Assembly (NCBI GenBank): GCA_900545265.1
Contig: UQYI01000014.1
Coordinates: 1-64,000 of the forward strand
Length of the DNA: 64,000 bases
Reading direction: 5' to 3'
Origin: an uncultured Eubacteriales bacterium
Lineage (GTDB): Bacteria > Bacillota > Clostridia > Christensenellales > CAG-138
Part shown: positions 7,692 to 15,648 of the stretch, piece by piece
How positions within the stretch are numbered: the stretch's first letter is position 1
How the letters are laid out: each line of letters opens with the position of its first letter
Made by a program: the position numbers and the translations under genes
The notes under the pieces: generated by a model
The model's input: only the letters and a program-made list of their open reading frames with translations
What the model was told of the DNA's origin: nothing
The model's database searches: none

Positions 7692-9310
7692 TGGATACGA
7701 TTGAGATTACCCGGCAAACCAAGGCCATGATTGATGGTCTGAAGACCATCTGTGCCAATTTCGGCCTGGGCAATGCCGCCAGCGAATACAAAATCATAAC
7801 CGAGGTTTTCCTCTACAAATTTCTGAACGACAAGTTCCTCTGGCAGGTACGGAAGGTGGTTCCTGCTCTGCAGGGAAGCACCGACGCACAAGTGGAGGAG
7901 TATCTTGCCACACTCAGCGAAGACGACTTTACGCTGATCCTCTATCAGCTGGCTCCCGACACCGCCCGCCTGCAGCGGAATCAGCTCATCTCCGCTCTGT
8001 ACAACCGCCAGAATGAGGAGCGCTTCCATGAGCTGTTCGACGCGACCCTGAAGGACATCTCCGATCAGAATCTGGAGGTCTTTTCGGTGTCGGCAGGCAC
8101 ATCCTCCCGCATCCGTCTCTTCGGCGGCCTATCTCAGTATGTGATTGAGGAGGAAAAGAAAGCGCCTTTCTGTCGTGCACTGATCGGACAGCTGGTGTCG
8201 GATTCTTTCTCCGCTGTGTTCGACCAGAAGTATGATTTCTTCGCCGACATCTTCGAGTACTTGGTGAAGGATTACAACAAGGACAGCGGTAAATACGCTG
8301 AGTACTACACGCCCCATGCCATCGCCACGATTCTGGCCCGCATCCTGGTGCGCGAACCTGTGCAGGACGTGTCCGTTTATGATCCCGCCGCCGGCTCTGG
8401 CACGTTGGTTCTGGCCACGGCCCACGCCATCGGCGAGAATAAGTGTACCATCTACACCCAGGACATCAGCCAGAAATCCAATGAATTCCTGCGCCTGAAC
8501 CTGATCCTGAACAGCCTGGTGCACTCCCTGCCCAATGTAATTCATGACGATACTCTTGTGAGCCCTCGGCACCTGAACGCCCGGGGCAATGGCATCGCCA
8601 CCTTCGATTTCATCGTCAGCAATCCACCCTTCAACATGGATTTCAGCAAAACCCGGGATCAGCTTGCCGGTGAAGCCTACAAAGCCCGCTTCTTCGCCGG
8701 GGTGCCCAATATCCCCAACAAGAAGCTGGACAGCATGGCCGTCTATCAAATGTTCCTGCAGCACATCATCGTCTCCCTGAATGAGCATGGCAAGGCAGCT
8801 GTGGTGGTGCCCACGGGCTTCCTGACAGCCGGAAGCGGCATCCCGCTGAAGATTCGTCAGCATCTGGTGGATCATCACTGGCTCCGGGGCGTAGTCAGTA
8901 TGCCCAGCAATATCTTTGCCAACACCGGCACAAACGTTTCCGTGGTGTTCATCGATAAGGATCACACCGGGGATGTCATTCTGATGGATGCCAGCAAGCT
9001 GGGCAGCAAGGTAAAGGTGGACGATAACCAGCGCACTGTCCTCTCCGACGAGGAGATCGAGCGGATCATCACTGCCTTCAACGCCGGAGAGCCGGTCGAT
9101 GATTTCTGCGTCGTCGTCAGTGAGGAGCAGATCAAGGAAAAGAAATACAGCTTCTCCGCTGGGCAGTATTTCGAGGTGAGGATCGAGTACGTGAACCTGA
9201 CTCCGGCTGAGTTTGCGGAGAAAATGCAGGGCTACCAATCCCGACTGCAGGCGATGTTTGAGGAAGGGCATCGGCTGGAGACGGAGATCATGGAGCAGTT
9301 GGGCGGGTGA
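7691..9310 (+). CDS. hsdM: Type I N6-adenine methyltransferase HsdM
   Basis: This 539-residue protein has the N-terminal helical HsdM domain, then SAM-binding motif I (DPAAGSG, from residue 231) and the catalytic NPPF motif (from 311) of N6-adenine methylases. It methylates DNA only when assembled with a specificity subunit. The chosen ATG forms a TGATG overlap with the hsdR stop; an ATG four codons upstream is also possible. hsdS follows after 3 bases. The frame is intact although both flanking partners look damaged, so methylation depends on whether the truncated HsdS still binds. Confidence 0.9.
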   Translation: MDTIEITRQTKAMIDGLKTICANFGLGNAASEYKIITEVFLYKFLNDKFLWQVRKVVPALQGSTDAQVEEYLATLSEDDFTLILYQLAPDTARLQRNQLISALYNRQNEERFHELFDATLKDISDQNLEVFSVSAGTSSRIRLFGGLSQYVIEEEKKAPFCRALIGQLVSDSFSAVFDQKYDFFADIFEYLVKDYNKDSGKYAEYYTPHAIATILARILVREPVQDVSVYDPAAGSGTLVLATAHAIGENKCTIYTQDISQKSNEFLRLNLILNSLVHSLPNVIHDDTLVSPRHLNARGNGIATFDFIVSNPPFNMDFSKTRDQLAGEAYKARFFAGVPNIPNKKLDSMAVYQMFLQHIIVSLNEHGKAAVVVPTGFLTAGSGIPLKIRQHLVDHHWLRGVVSMPSNIFANTGTNVSVVFIDKDHTGDVILMDASKLGSKVKVDDNQRTVLSDEEIERIITAFNAGEPVDDFCVVVSEEQIKEKKYSFSAGQYFEVRIEYVNLTPAEFAEKMQGYQSRLQAMFEEGHRLETEIMEQLGG

Positions 9311-9313
9311 AGT

Positions 9314-10366
9314 ATGAATAAGGTCAGGATAGGAGACATTGCAACTGTCTTCGACGGGCCACATGCGACACCCAAGAAGATAGCAGAGGGTCCGATATAC
9401 CTTGGTCTTGATGGGATAACAGATGACGGGCGTTTCAATCCGTCTGGGTTCGCGCATCTGTCCGAAGACGATTATGTTATTTGGACACGCCGCGTAACCC
9501 CGCAGGAAGATGATATTGTCTTTTCGTACGAAGCAACGTTGGGCAGGTATGTGCTTATCCCGAAAGATTTCTATGGCTGCTTGGGGCGTAGACTTGGCAT
9601 TGTGCGCTGCGATAAAGCTAAGGTCAACCCAAGATGGTTATACTATTTCTTTCTGTCGCCTGAATGGACACATTTCACGCAGTCACATAAAGTTCGTGGA
9701 AGCACTGTAGATCGACTGTCTGTTGATGATTTCCCGGGCTATGAAATCCCACTACCATCCTTAGAAGAACAGAACAGAGCTGTTGATGCTATTTTCCCTG
9801 TGGATCAGAAAATTGACCTCAACACCCGCCTCTGCGCCGAGCTGGAATGCATGGCCCGCACCCTCTATGACTACTGGTTTGTGCAGTTTGATTTCCCGGA
9901 TGAAAACGGCAAGCCCTACCGCAGCAGCGGCGGGGAGATGGTATGGTGCCAGGAACTGAGGAGAGAGGTACCGAAGGGGTGGAGAGCAGGAAAGTATAGC
10001 GACCTGATTGACAGTGTACGGACTGGCCTTAATCCCCGCCAAAACTTTACATTCAGTGAGGGTGGTATTCAATATCTTACGGTTAAGAATCTGACTCAGG
10101 AAGGAAGGATTGACTTTACAGGCTGTGACACGATCGACGAGTCTGCAAGGTCAATCGTTCACCGCAGATCTGATATACGCATTGGAGACGTGCTTTTTGC
10201 AAGCATCGCTCCCTTAGGAAGATGCTACCTTATACAAAGCAACCCCGATGACTGGGATATAAACGAATCTGTCTTTTCACTTCGCCCAAACTATAGCTGC
10301 GTCGGCGTTCTATCTTTTCTTCCAGATCTCTGGCTGCTTCAGGATCGGTTTTGGCCCGTTCCGTAA
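9314..10366 (+). pseudogene. hsdS: Type I specificity subunit HsdS, C-terminally truncated
   Basis: The frame has one full target recognition domain (residues about 1-155), the first conserved helical spacer (with EEQNRAVDAIF and TLYDYWFVQFDFP), and the start of a second recognition domain (from about VPKGWRAGKY). At about residue 325 the family-like sequence stops at FSLRPN and unrelated codons follow to a stop at 350. HsdS proteins are usually 390-450 residues and end with a second helical spacer, which is absent. The break falls where a minus-strand fragment begins, so I infer a deletion or insertion junction near base 10,300. Half-size HsdS proteins can dimerise, but this one has one and a half domains. 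Confidence 0.8.
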
Positions 10367-10475
10367 GATCATCCATCTTCGCCTTTGCTCTTGCATTAGC
10401 TGCTGCATTCTTCGCTTTGAGCGCCTCTGCAAATGCAGGATCTAAAGGGTGTAGAATGTCAGTAGTTATCGGCAC
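10230..10475 (-). CDS. Unrecognised small ORF, probable gene remnant
   Basis: This 81-codon frame opens with a GTG and has no convincing ribosome binding site. Residues about 12-58 are strongly helical, rich in Ala, Lys, Glu and Arg (AEALKAKNAAANARAKAKMD, then ERAKTDPEAARDLEEKIE), and look like real coding sequence. The last 20 or so residues are antisense to hsdS. I do not recognise a family. It is most likely the end of a gene that was joined to hsdS by a rearrangement inside the island. Confidence 0.35.
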   Translation of the reverse strand: MPITTDILHPLDPAFAEALKAKNAAANARAKAKMDDLTERAKTDPEAARDLEEKIERRRSYSLGEVKRQIRLYPSHRGCFV

Positions 10476-10645
10476 TTCATGGAATGTCTCTTGCTAAGAG
10501 TTTGCTAATAGGACCACCCGACGGACCCATAAAAGTGCGTCAGAATGAGCGTTTTGCACCATAAAGTTCGTTTACTACAAGTCATTCTGCGTAAGGGAAG
10601 GTATTGGAAGTTACACCAGAACCGTGTATCATGTGGCAAGCCATA
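10476..10645. other. Non-coding end of the island
   Basis: These 170 bases lie between the remnant ORF and the tRNA fragment. No ORF with a ribosome binding site, no integrase and no clear repeats are visible. By position it should contain the integrase arm-binding sites of whichever element inserted at the tRNA, but I cannot point to them. Confidence 0.4.
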
Positions 10646-10690
10646 CTCCTAAGCGAAAGGCCGCGCGTTCGAATCGCGCCGGGGACGCCA
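10646..10690 (+). tRNA. 3' fragment of tRNA-Arg(CCU), attachment site
   Basis: The sequence runs from the anticodon loop (CT-CCT-AA, anticodon at 10648-10650) through the 3' anticodon strand, variable loop, T-arm (GCGCG, loop TTCGAAT, CGCGC), acceptor strand CGGGGAC, discriminator G and encoded CCA. The required 5' half (starting GTCCCCG) is absent upstream, and the five bases before the loop do not pair with GCGAA. The original terminator follows. This is what remains at the distal end after an element integrates at the anticodon loop of a tRNA gene. The intact tRNA is predicted left of the window. Confidence 0.85.
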
Positions 10691-10723
10691 AAAGTCCGAT
10701 TTTACAGGATCGGGCTTTTTGTT
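10688..10723 (+). terminator. tRNA-Arg terminator
   Basis: AAAAGTCCGAT pairs with ATCGGGCTTTTT (one G-U pair) directly after the CCA end and is followed by a T-run. Its presence shows that the DNA right of the tRNA fragment is the native chromosome. Confidence 0.8.
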
Positions 10724-10980
10724 TTATGATTGGAGTTGAGCGGATGAATTATGTGCGGCACAGGGGGCTCAATAGCTTCTAACGGTAAATTCTCAGCAAT
10801 ATATCCTGACAAATAACGTGGCCATCCGGGGTATCGGCAGGTGACCCCCGAGCGGCTAAATTACGTCATATCTTTTGCGAAATCTTTATATTACTCATTT
10901 TACCGGGAGCCGTTGCCTCTGTCAACGATTCCGCTTGTGTTGCAAAGCGGCCACCCAATGCAGTCTCTTTGAAACAAAAA
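10724..10980. other. Intergenic, nothing recognised
   Basis: I see no supported gene or RNA here. The stretch lies between the tRNA terminator and the terminator of the DUF368 gene, and contains only short spurious frames. Confidence 0.5.
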
Positions 10981-11005
10981 GGCCGAAGGCTTTTAGACCT
11001 TCGGC
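10976..11005 (-). terminator. Terminator of DUF368 gene
   Basis: A perfect 8-base stem, GCCGAAGG/CCTTCGGC, with an 8-base loop is followed on the minus strand by CTTTTTG. It ends the minus-strand unit containing the DUF368 gene. Confidence 0.85.
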
Positions 11006-11030
11006 TGGGTTATAGAATATTGGCGGGGGA

Positions 11031-11906
11031 TCAGGCAGATCGTTTCAAACGGCTGCAAAGGATGGTCAGCCAGTAGGAGGTCAGGGCTCCCAGGCAGATC
11101 AGCAGCGGGAAAACCAGCAGGGCCGGAAGCCCCAGTATCCGCTGGCCGGAGGTGAAGGCCGATACCGGCAGGATCATTACCGCCGTGGCCGCAACAATGC
11201 CCATAACGCAGTGGGAAACAATGGCGTACCAGCGCTTGTAGGCCCAGCTTACCGCTTTGGAAAGCAGCAGTACGCAAAGCAGGCCGCTGACGGCCATGGG
11301 CAGCAGCACCAGCATATCCAGCCGGGCGATCCCCTCAGACATGGGCTTATACAGACCGAAGAACAGCAGCAGGGAAGAGGAACTCAACCCCGGTACAATG
11401 AAACTCAGACCCCACAGAGCGCCGCAAAGGAGATATCCGGGGATGCCCGGGGCAATGGTCACGTTGACCTGGGTCTTAAGCAGGGTCAGGGCACCCAGCA
11501 TCAGCAGAAAAGACAGAACCAGTCCCCAATAGGCCCCCCTGGGACGTCCCTGCTCACCGGCTTCATGCCAGAGATCGGGCAGAGTGCCCAAAATAAAGCC
11601 TGCAAAGGCACAGACTACCAGGGTGGTGTTCTTATCCATCAGGCGGGCCGTCAGGCCGGAAAGTCCCACAAAACCAATGCCTGCGCCTACGGCAAAGAAC
11701 AGCAGCATGCGCCAGTATTTCCGGATACCGTCTCTGGGCGCGGAGAAGGTTTCGATCAACGGGTGATACATGCCGAAGGCGGCGCACAAAGCTCCGCCGC
11801 TGACTCCCGGCAAAATGGCGCCAAAGCCCACCAGAATTCCCTCCAGTATCCACAAAATGCATGTCAGGATAGCAGAATGTTTTCGATCGGTTTTTGCAGG
11901 CTGCAT
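11031..11906 (-). CDS. DUF368 membrane protein
   Basis: This 291-residue polytopic membrane protein has about eight hydrophobic segments. The family signature GILVGFGAILPGVSGG is near the N-terminus and a second similar glycine-rich repeat (SFIVPGLSSSSLLLFFG) sits in the middle, consistent with an inverted internal repeat. Members of DUF368 have been linked to polyprenyl-phosphate recycling in the membrane; I infer the same role only from family membership. I chose the ATG preceded by GGGGGAAAGT over upstream in-frame starts, which would add a Pro/Arg-rich stretch lacking membrane character. Confidence 0.85.
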   Translation of the reverse strand: MQPAKTDRKHSAILTCILWILEGILVGFGAILPGVSGGALCAAFGMYHPLIETFSAPRDGIRKYWRMLLFFAVGAGIGFVGLSGLTARLMDKNTTLVVCAFAGFILGTLPDLWHEAGEQGRPRGAYWGLVLSFLLMLGALTLLKTQVNVTIAPGIPGYLLCGALWGLSFIVPGLSSSSLLLFFGLYKPMSEGIARLDMLVLLPMAVSGLLCVLLLSKAVSWAYKRWYAIVSHCVMGIVAATAVMILPVSAFTSGQRILGLPALLVFPLLICLGALTSYWLTILCSRLKRSA

Positions 11907-12063
11907 ACTTTCCCCCATAAAACGAATATACAAATAAGAATAGCATGGCGGGCGGCAAAGGGCAAGGGGGAAAAAGGGCGAATGCCCGCCGGTACAGGCA
12001 GATCGCAGATTTCTGCAGAGCGGCGCAGGATGGGGCTCCTCCTTGGCTGCGGGCCCTGGCGGA

Positions 12064-12552
12064 TCATAGAGTAAAAAGCTGCGCATCGCAGCCCTGTTCC
12101 CGGAGGAGACGGATAAGATCTTCTGTTTTCAGCCACAGGGTAGCGGTATTATCGTTGGGATGAACGCCAATAAGCCCCGGGGGATCCAGAAAGCTTTGAT
12201 CCAGAAAGAGCTTCATGCGCTTCTGCGCATCGTTGAGCAGTCCCAAAGGTGTAACGGCGCCGGGGATAAGGCCCAGCAGCTCCATCAGGTCTTCTTCAGA
12301 GGCGAAGCTAAGGGGACGTATGCCCTGCGCCTGACGGAAGGCTTTTAAATCTACCCGTTTATTTCCTTTAACGGTGATCATATAGTAATTCCGCTTTTTT
12401 TCGTCCCGGACAAAAAGGTTTTTTGCTTCTGCCTCCGGGTGGGGCAGGGAAAGCTGCGCTGCTTCGGCCATGTTAAAAACGGCCTTGTGTTCCGTGCGTT
12501 CATAGGCAATGTTTCGGCTGCAAAGCAGGGCACAGATCTGGTCTTGATCCAT
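12064..12552 (-). CDS. YbaK/ProX-type prolyl-tRNA deacylase
   Basis: This 162-residue single-domain protein belongs to the YbaK/aminoacyl-tRNA associated family (PrdX/ProX type). The segments EAEAKNLFVRDEKKRNYYMI and GAVTPLGLLND are characteristic; the second forms the conserved GxVTP pocket loop. It hydrolyses mischarged tRNA, usually alanyl-tRNA(Pro), in the cytoplasm. It lies downstream of the rpsF-ssb-rpsR terminator on the same strand, and a GGAGG site precedes the ATG. It is free-standing, not fused to ProS. Confidence 0.88.
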   Translation of the reverse strand: MDQDQICALLCSRNIAYERTEHKAVFNMAEAAQLSLPHPEAEAKNLFVRDEKKRNYYMITVKGNKRVDLKAFRQAQGIRPLSFASEEDLMELLGLIPGAVTPLGLLNDAQKRMKLFLDQSFLDPPGLIGVHPNDNTATLWLKTEDLIRLLREQGCDAQLFTL

Positions 12553-12572
12553 GGCAAACTTCCTCCTGTTAT

Positions 12573-12600
12573 AAAAAAAGCACCGGATCTACGGTGCTTT
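12573..12600 (-). terminator. Terminator of rpsF-ssb-rpsR
   Basis: A perfect 9-base stem, AAAGCACCG/CGGTGCTTT, is followed on the minus strand by a seven-base T-run. It lies 31 bases past the rpsR stop and just before the prolyl-tRNA deacylase gene. Confidence 0.9.
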
Positions 12601-12631
12601 GATGCTAAACGGTCAATGGATACGGTGTTGT

Positions 12632-12877
12632 TTATCTTTCTGCGGCAAAGGGCAGCAGAGCCATGACGCGGGCACGCTTGATTGCCACGGCCAAATCACG
12701 CTGGTGCTTGGCGCACACGCCGGACATGCGGCGGGGCAGGATCTTCCCGGCTTCGGAGATGAAGCCCTGAAGCTTTTTGGTGTCCTTATAATCGATGCTG
12801 GTAGCCTTTTCAACGCAGAACTTGCAAACCTTGCGTCTGCTTCTTCTGGGACGGGGACGCATTTTGCGCTCTTCCAT
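12632..12877 (-). CDS. rpsR: 30S ribosomal protein S18
   Basis: This 81-residue protein has the S18 core (IDYKDTKKLQGFISEAGKIL, then PRR). S18 pairs with S6 on the platform of the small subunit. The N-terminal part keeps C-x2-C and a later Cys (VCKFC, GVCAKHQ), the zinc-capable form found in many Firmicutes. It is the last gene of rpsF-ssb-rpsR, with an AGGAGG site upstream of the ATG. Confidence 0.97.
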   Translation of the reverse strand: MEERKMRPRPRRSRRKVCKFCVEKATSIDYKDTKKLQGFISEAGKILPRRMSGVCAKHQRDLAVAIKRARVMALLPFAAER

Positions 12878-12903
12878 GGTGCAAGCCTCCTGTTAATTTT
12901 AAT

Positions 12904-13332
12904 TTAAAATGGAATGTCGTCAGAGGATATATCATTGAAGCCGGCCATATCCTGACTGCTCCCATGGCTTTGCTGGGGACGGGGCGCGCTGTAGTTGGCG
13001 CTTCCATCCTCCTGGCCCTTGGGGGAGAGGAATTCTACTTCGTCGGCAGATACATCCAAAGAAAGACGGGTCGTGCCATCCTTCGCTTCGTAGGTCCGGG
13101 CCTGAAGCTCGCCGATGACCGCTACCTTGCGGCCCTTGGTAAGATACCGGGCACACAAATCGCCCAGCTGCCGCCAGGCGTTGATGCGGAAAAAATCGGT
13201 CTGCTTTTCACCGCCCTGGGACGCAAACCTGCGGTTAACGGCGATGGTAAAGCTGCATACCGTTACCCCATTGGGGGTGGAACGGGTTTCGGGATCATGG
13301 GTCAGATTGCCGATCAAAACTATCTTATTCAT
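12904..13332 (-). CDS. ssb: Single-stranded DNA-binding protein
   Basis: The protein has 142 residues, with an OB-fold at about 1-105 that opens MNKIVLIGNLTHDPE, a flexible Gly/Gln/Ser linker, and the acidic tip DDIPF that docks DNA-repair and replication partners. It coats single-stranded DNA during replication and recombination. It lies between rpsF and rpsR as in most Firmicutes and is co-transcribed with them. Confidence 0.97.
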   Translation of the reverse strand: MNKIVLIGNLTHDPETRSTPNGVTVCSFTIAVNRRFASQGGEKQTDFFRINAWRQLGDLCARYLTKGRKVAVIGELQARTYEAKDGTTRLSLDVSADEVEFLSPKGQEDGSANYSAPRPQQSHGSSQDMAGFNDISSDDIPF

Positions 13333-13389
13333 GCTTGACTCCTTAAAAACTCTCTCGTGCGGTTCGTCACGGCCAAATGGCCAAGGCCC

Positions 13390-13677
13390 TTATGCGACTT
13401 TGCTGGTAACCATGTAGCGCAGGATGCGCTCATCGTTGCGGAAGTTACGCTCCAATTCCGCGGGCAGAGTGGGGGCGGCATTAAAGTCCACCAGCACATA
13501 ATATCCCTCGGTCTTGTAGTCGATGGCGTAAGCTAAACGGCGCTTGCCCCATTCGTCCTGCTTCACGATCTCACCGCCATTGGCAGTGATGATGCCTGCA
13601 AACTTCTCGATGACGGCCTTGTTGGTCTCTTCGTCCAGTTCCGGCGTGATCAGGTACAAAACTTCATACTGATTCAT
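13390..13677 (-). CDS. rpsF: 30S ribosomal protein S6
   Basis: This 95-residue protein has the S6 fold landmarks (YEVLYLITPELDEE at the start, WGKRRLAYAID in the middle, EGYYVLVDFNA). It binds 16S rRNA together with S18. It is the first gene of the operon, with an AAGGAGGTG ribosome binding site 6-7 bases from the ATG. The acidic C-terminal extension of some species is absent. Confidence 0.97.
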   Translation of the reverse strand: MNQYEVLYLITPELDEETNKAVIEKFAGIITANGGEIVKQDEWGKRRLAYAIDYKTEGYYVLVDFNAAPTLPAELERNFRNDERILRYMVTSKVA

Positions 13678-13739
13678 TCTTTCACCTCCTTGTGGTCTGT
13701 TGGCTTTCCTTCTTCAAGAAAGCAAGAAGGACCGTTAGC
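13678..13739 (-). promoter_or_regulatory. rpsF leader with hairpin
   Basis: The predicted 5' leader is about 60 bases. It folds into an outer stem GGCT/AGCC, an internal loop containing AACGGT, and an inner stem CCTTCTT/AAGAAGG. Many bacteria control this operon by S6:S18 binding to such a leader. The conserved CCG of the known motif is not obvious, so autoregulation is only suggested. Confidence 0.35.
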
Positions 13740-13745
13740 CTTACA

Positions 13746-13774
13746 TTTATAGCATATCTCAGGCATTTTTGCAA
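13746..13774 (-). promoter_or_regulatory. rpsF operon promoter
   Basis: On the minus strand TTGCAA and TATAAA are spaced by exactly 17 bases. The predicted start lies about 62 bases upstream of the rpsF ATG. Confidence 0.7.
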
Positions 13775-13804
13775 GGCTTTTTTTGACTTTTTCCCGGTGC
13801 GGGG

Positions 13805-14632
13805 TTATTTTTCCAAAGCCAGAATGGCCTGCACCAGATTGTCCAGCCAGTCGCCTTCAAAAAGCTCCATAAGCCCGGCGTCGGCAGCGGCGGTAAGCTT
13901 CTGATTCAGAGGGATCCGGGCCGTATTGGGGATGCCGTACTTTTCTGCGATCTGCTCCAGATGGCTCTGGCCAAAGAGAAAATGCTGCTTGCCGCAGTCC
14001 GGGCAGACAAAATAGGACATATTCTCTACCAGCCCCAGAACAGGTACTTTCATAAGCTCGGCCATTTTTACGGCTTTTTCCACGATCATACCCACCAGTT
14101 CCTGAGGGCTGGTAACCACCACGATGCCGTCTACGGGGATGGATTGCAAAACCGTCAGGGGGACATCTCCGGTGCCCGGGGGCATGTCGATATACATTAC
14201 ATCCACATCCTTCCAGATGACGTCCGTCCAAAACTGCTTTACCGCACCGGCAATGACGGGACCCCGCCATACCACCGGAGAGGTCTCATCCTCCAGCAGC
14301 AGATTCAGGCTCATGATCTGAATGCCTGTGGGGGTGGAAACGGAAAAAATGGCGTCCTCGGTGCCCTGAGCCTTGGAATGTACGCCAAAGGCCTGGGGGA
14401 TGGAGGGACCGGTAACGTCTGCATCCAGAATGGCGGCTTTATAGCCGGCCCGCTGGGTAATGGTGGCCAGCAGAGAGGTGACCATGGATTTGCCCACGCC
14501 GCCCTTGCCGCTCATAACGGCAATGACCTTCTTAACGGAGGAAGCGGGGTGGAGCTTTTCATGCTGGGGCATACGGCTGGGGCAGTTCAGCTTGCAGCTG
14601 CCGCAGTCCTGGGGCGTACAGTTTTGGCTCAT
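13805..14632 (-). CDS. mrp: Mrp/Nbp35 family iron-sulfur carrier ATPase
   Basis: This 275-residue P-loop ATPase has the deviant Walker A GKGGVGKS near residue 43, the DADVTGPSIPQ switch region, and C-x2-C (FVCPDCG) near the C-terminus that holds a bridging [4Fe-4S] cluster in dimers. The N-terminus adds Cys 5, 10, 13 and 17, resembling the extra ferredoxin-like cluster of Nbp35. The N-terminal DUF59 domain of other Mrp proteins is missing, as in most Clostridia. It transfers iron-sulfur clusters to apoproteins. It is a single gene between rpsF and the sirtuin. Confidence 0.92.
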   Translation of the reverse strand: MSQNCTPQDCGSCKLNCPSRMPQHEKLHPASSVKKVIAVMSGKGGVGKSMVTSLLATITQRAGYKAAILDADVTGPSIPQAFGVHSKAQGTEDAIFSVSTPTGIQIMSLNLLLEDETSPVVWRGPVIAGAVKQFWTDVIWKDVDVMYIDMPPGTGDVPLTVLQSIPVDGIVVVTSPQELVGMIVEKAVKMAELMKVPVLGLVENMSYFVCPDCGKQHFLFGQSHLEQIAEKYGIPNTARIPLNQKLTAAADAGLMELFEGDWLDNLVQAILALEK

Positions 14633-14686
14633 ATCAATTCCTTCTTTTTATTTATAAAGTAATGCAGGTGTGTACAAACGGATGCG

Positions 14687-15418
14687 TCAGAGGGTATCAT
14701 CGCTCAGAACATCTTCCAGCGCCTGCCCGATCTTTTCATGCAGGCACAGGGTAGCCTCCCCGTCCCGGTCGGTGCGCGAGAGGTTGATGAGCACCAGCTC
14801 CCGGCCGGTAAAGTAATCCACCAACCCGGCTGCAGGATATACCACCAAAGAGGTGCCACCTACCATAAGGGTATCCGCCCGGGATATGTGGGTCACGGCG
14901 CTGACCAGAGTCTTTTCGTCCAGCCCTTCTCCATACAGGACCACATCGGGCTTAATGATGCCGCCGCAGCTACACCGGGGGACACCGCTGCTTTCCCGGA
15001 TGTGATCCATAGAATAGCTTTTATGGCAGTTCATGCAGTAGTTCCGGTGAACACTGCCATGAAGCTCCAATACGTTTTTGCTCCCTGCCGCCTGATGGAG
15101 CCCATCAATGTTCTGGGTGATGACAGCAGTGAGCTTACCCATCTGTTCCAATCGGGCCAGGGCATAGTGGGCTTTGTTAGGTTTGGCATTGGGGTAAAGC
15201 AGGTACTTGCGATAGTAATCAAAAAAGATCTCCGGCTTTGCCATGAAAAAATCATGACTCAGCAGTACTTCCGGGGGATAGCCATAGGCCTGCTGGGCCT
15301 TGTAGATGCCGTCCTCGCTGCGGAAATCGGGGATACCGCTTTCCGTAGACAGTCCCGCTCCGCCCAGAAAGGCCATACGGCGGGTGTCTTTCAGGACCTG
15401 TCTTAATCTTGGATCCAT
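14687..15418 (-). CDS. cobB: Sirtuin-type NAD-dependent deacylase
   Basis: This 243-residue protein has the sirtuin NAD-binding motif GAGLSTESGIPDFRS near the N-terminus, the catalytic region QNIDGLH, and a zinc ribbon (C-x2-C at CMNC and C-x-C at CSC). The FDYYRKYLL segment resembles the classes that bind acyl-lysine. It removes acyl groups from lysines with NAD. The ATG chosen follows GGGAGGAAC by 7 bases; an upstream GTG-like extension has no site and lies in the promoter region. Confidence 0.9.
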   Translation of the reverse strand: MDPRLRQVLKDTRRMAFLGGAGLSTESGIPDFRSEDGIYKAQQAYGYPPEVLLSHDFFMAKPEIFFDYYRKYLLYPNAKPNKAHYALARLEQMGKLTAVITQNIDGLHQAAGSKNVLELHGSVHRNYCMNCHKSYSMDHIRESSGVPRCSCGGIIKPDVVLYGEGLDEKTLVSAVTHISRADTLMVGGTSLVVYPAAGLVDYFTGRELVLINLSRTDRDGEATLCLHEKIGQALEDVLSDDTL

Positions 15419-15447
15419 GCTGTTCCTCCCGGCTGCTGTTTGCATTC

Positions 15448-15476
15448 ACTATAGCACGTTTTCCCGTTCAATGCAA
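15448..15476 (-). promoter_or_regulatory. Sirtuin promoter
   Basis: TTGCAT and TATAGT on the minus strand have a 17-base spacer. The predicted start is about 25 bases upstream of the sirtuin ATG. Confidence 0.65.
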
Positions 15477-15585
15477 CGGCTCCTTGCCATAGGAGGGAGG
15501 GGTATTTGCAGCCATTCTTCGAACAGCCGGATACAGGTATCGGGAAAGAAAAAGGCAATGGGCGGAAGCGGGGCGGGGAAAAAGG

Positions 15586-15614
15586 TTGCTCTTGCTTTTT
15601 GGAACTGTTATAGT
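15586..15614 (+). promoter_or_regulatory. Promoter of the P-loop protein gene
   Basis: TTGCTC and TATAGT on the plus strand have a 17-base spacer. The ATG follows 35 bases later with an AAGGAG site. Confidence 0.6.
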
Positions 15615-15648
15615 ATATGCATAGATACAAAAAAGCAAGGAGCCCATT

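Noticed and set aside
8129..9457. A 442-codon open frame antisense to hsdM
   Set aside because: hsdM motifs are intact on the other strand; the antisense frame is low in recognisable sequence and has no start signals.
10621..10690. A complete tRNA-Arg gene
   Set aside because: The 5' acceptor strand, D-arm and 5' anticodon strand are missing, so only the 3' part is present.
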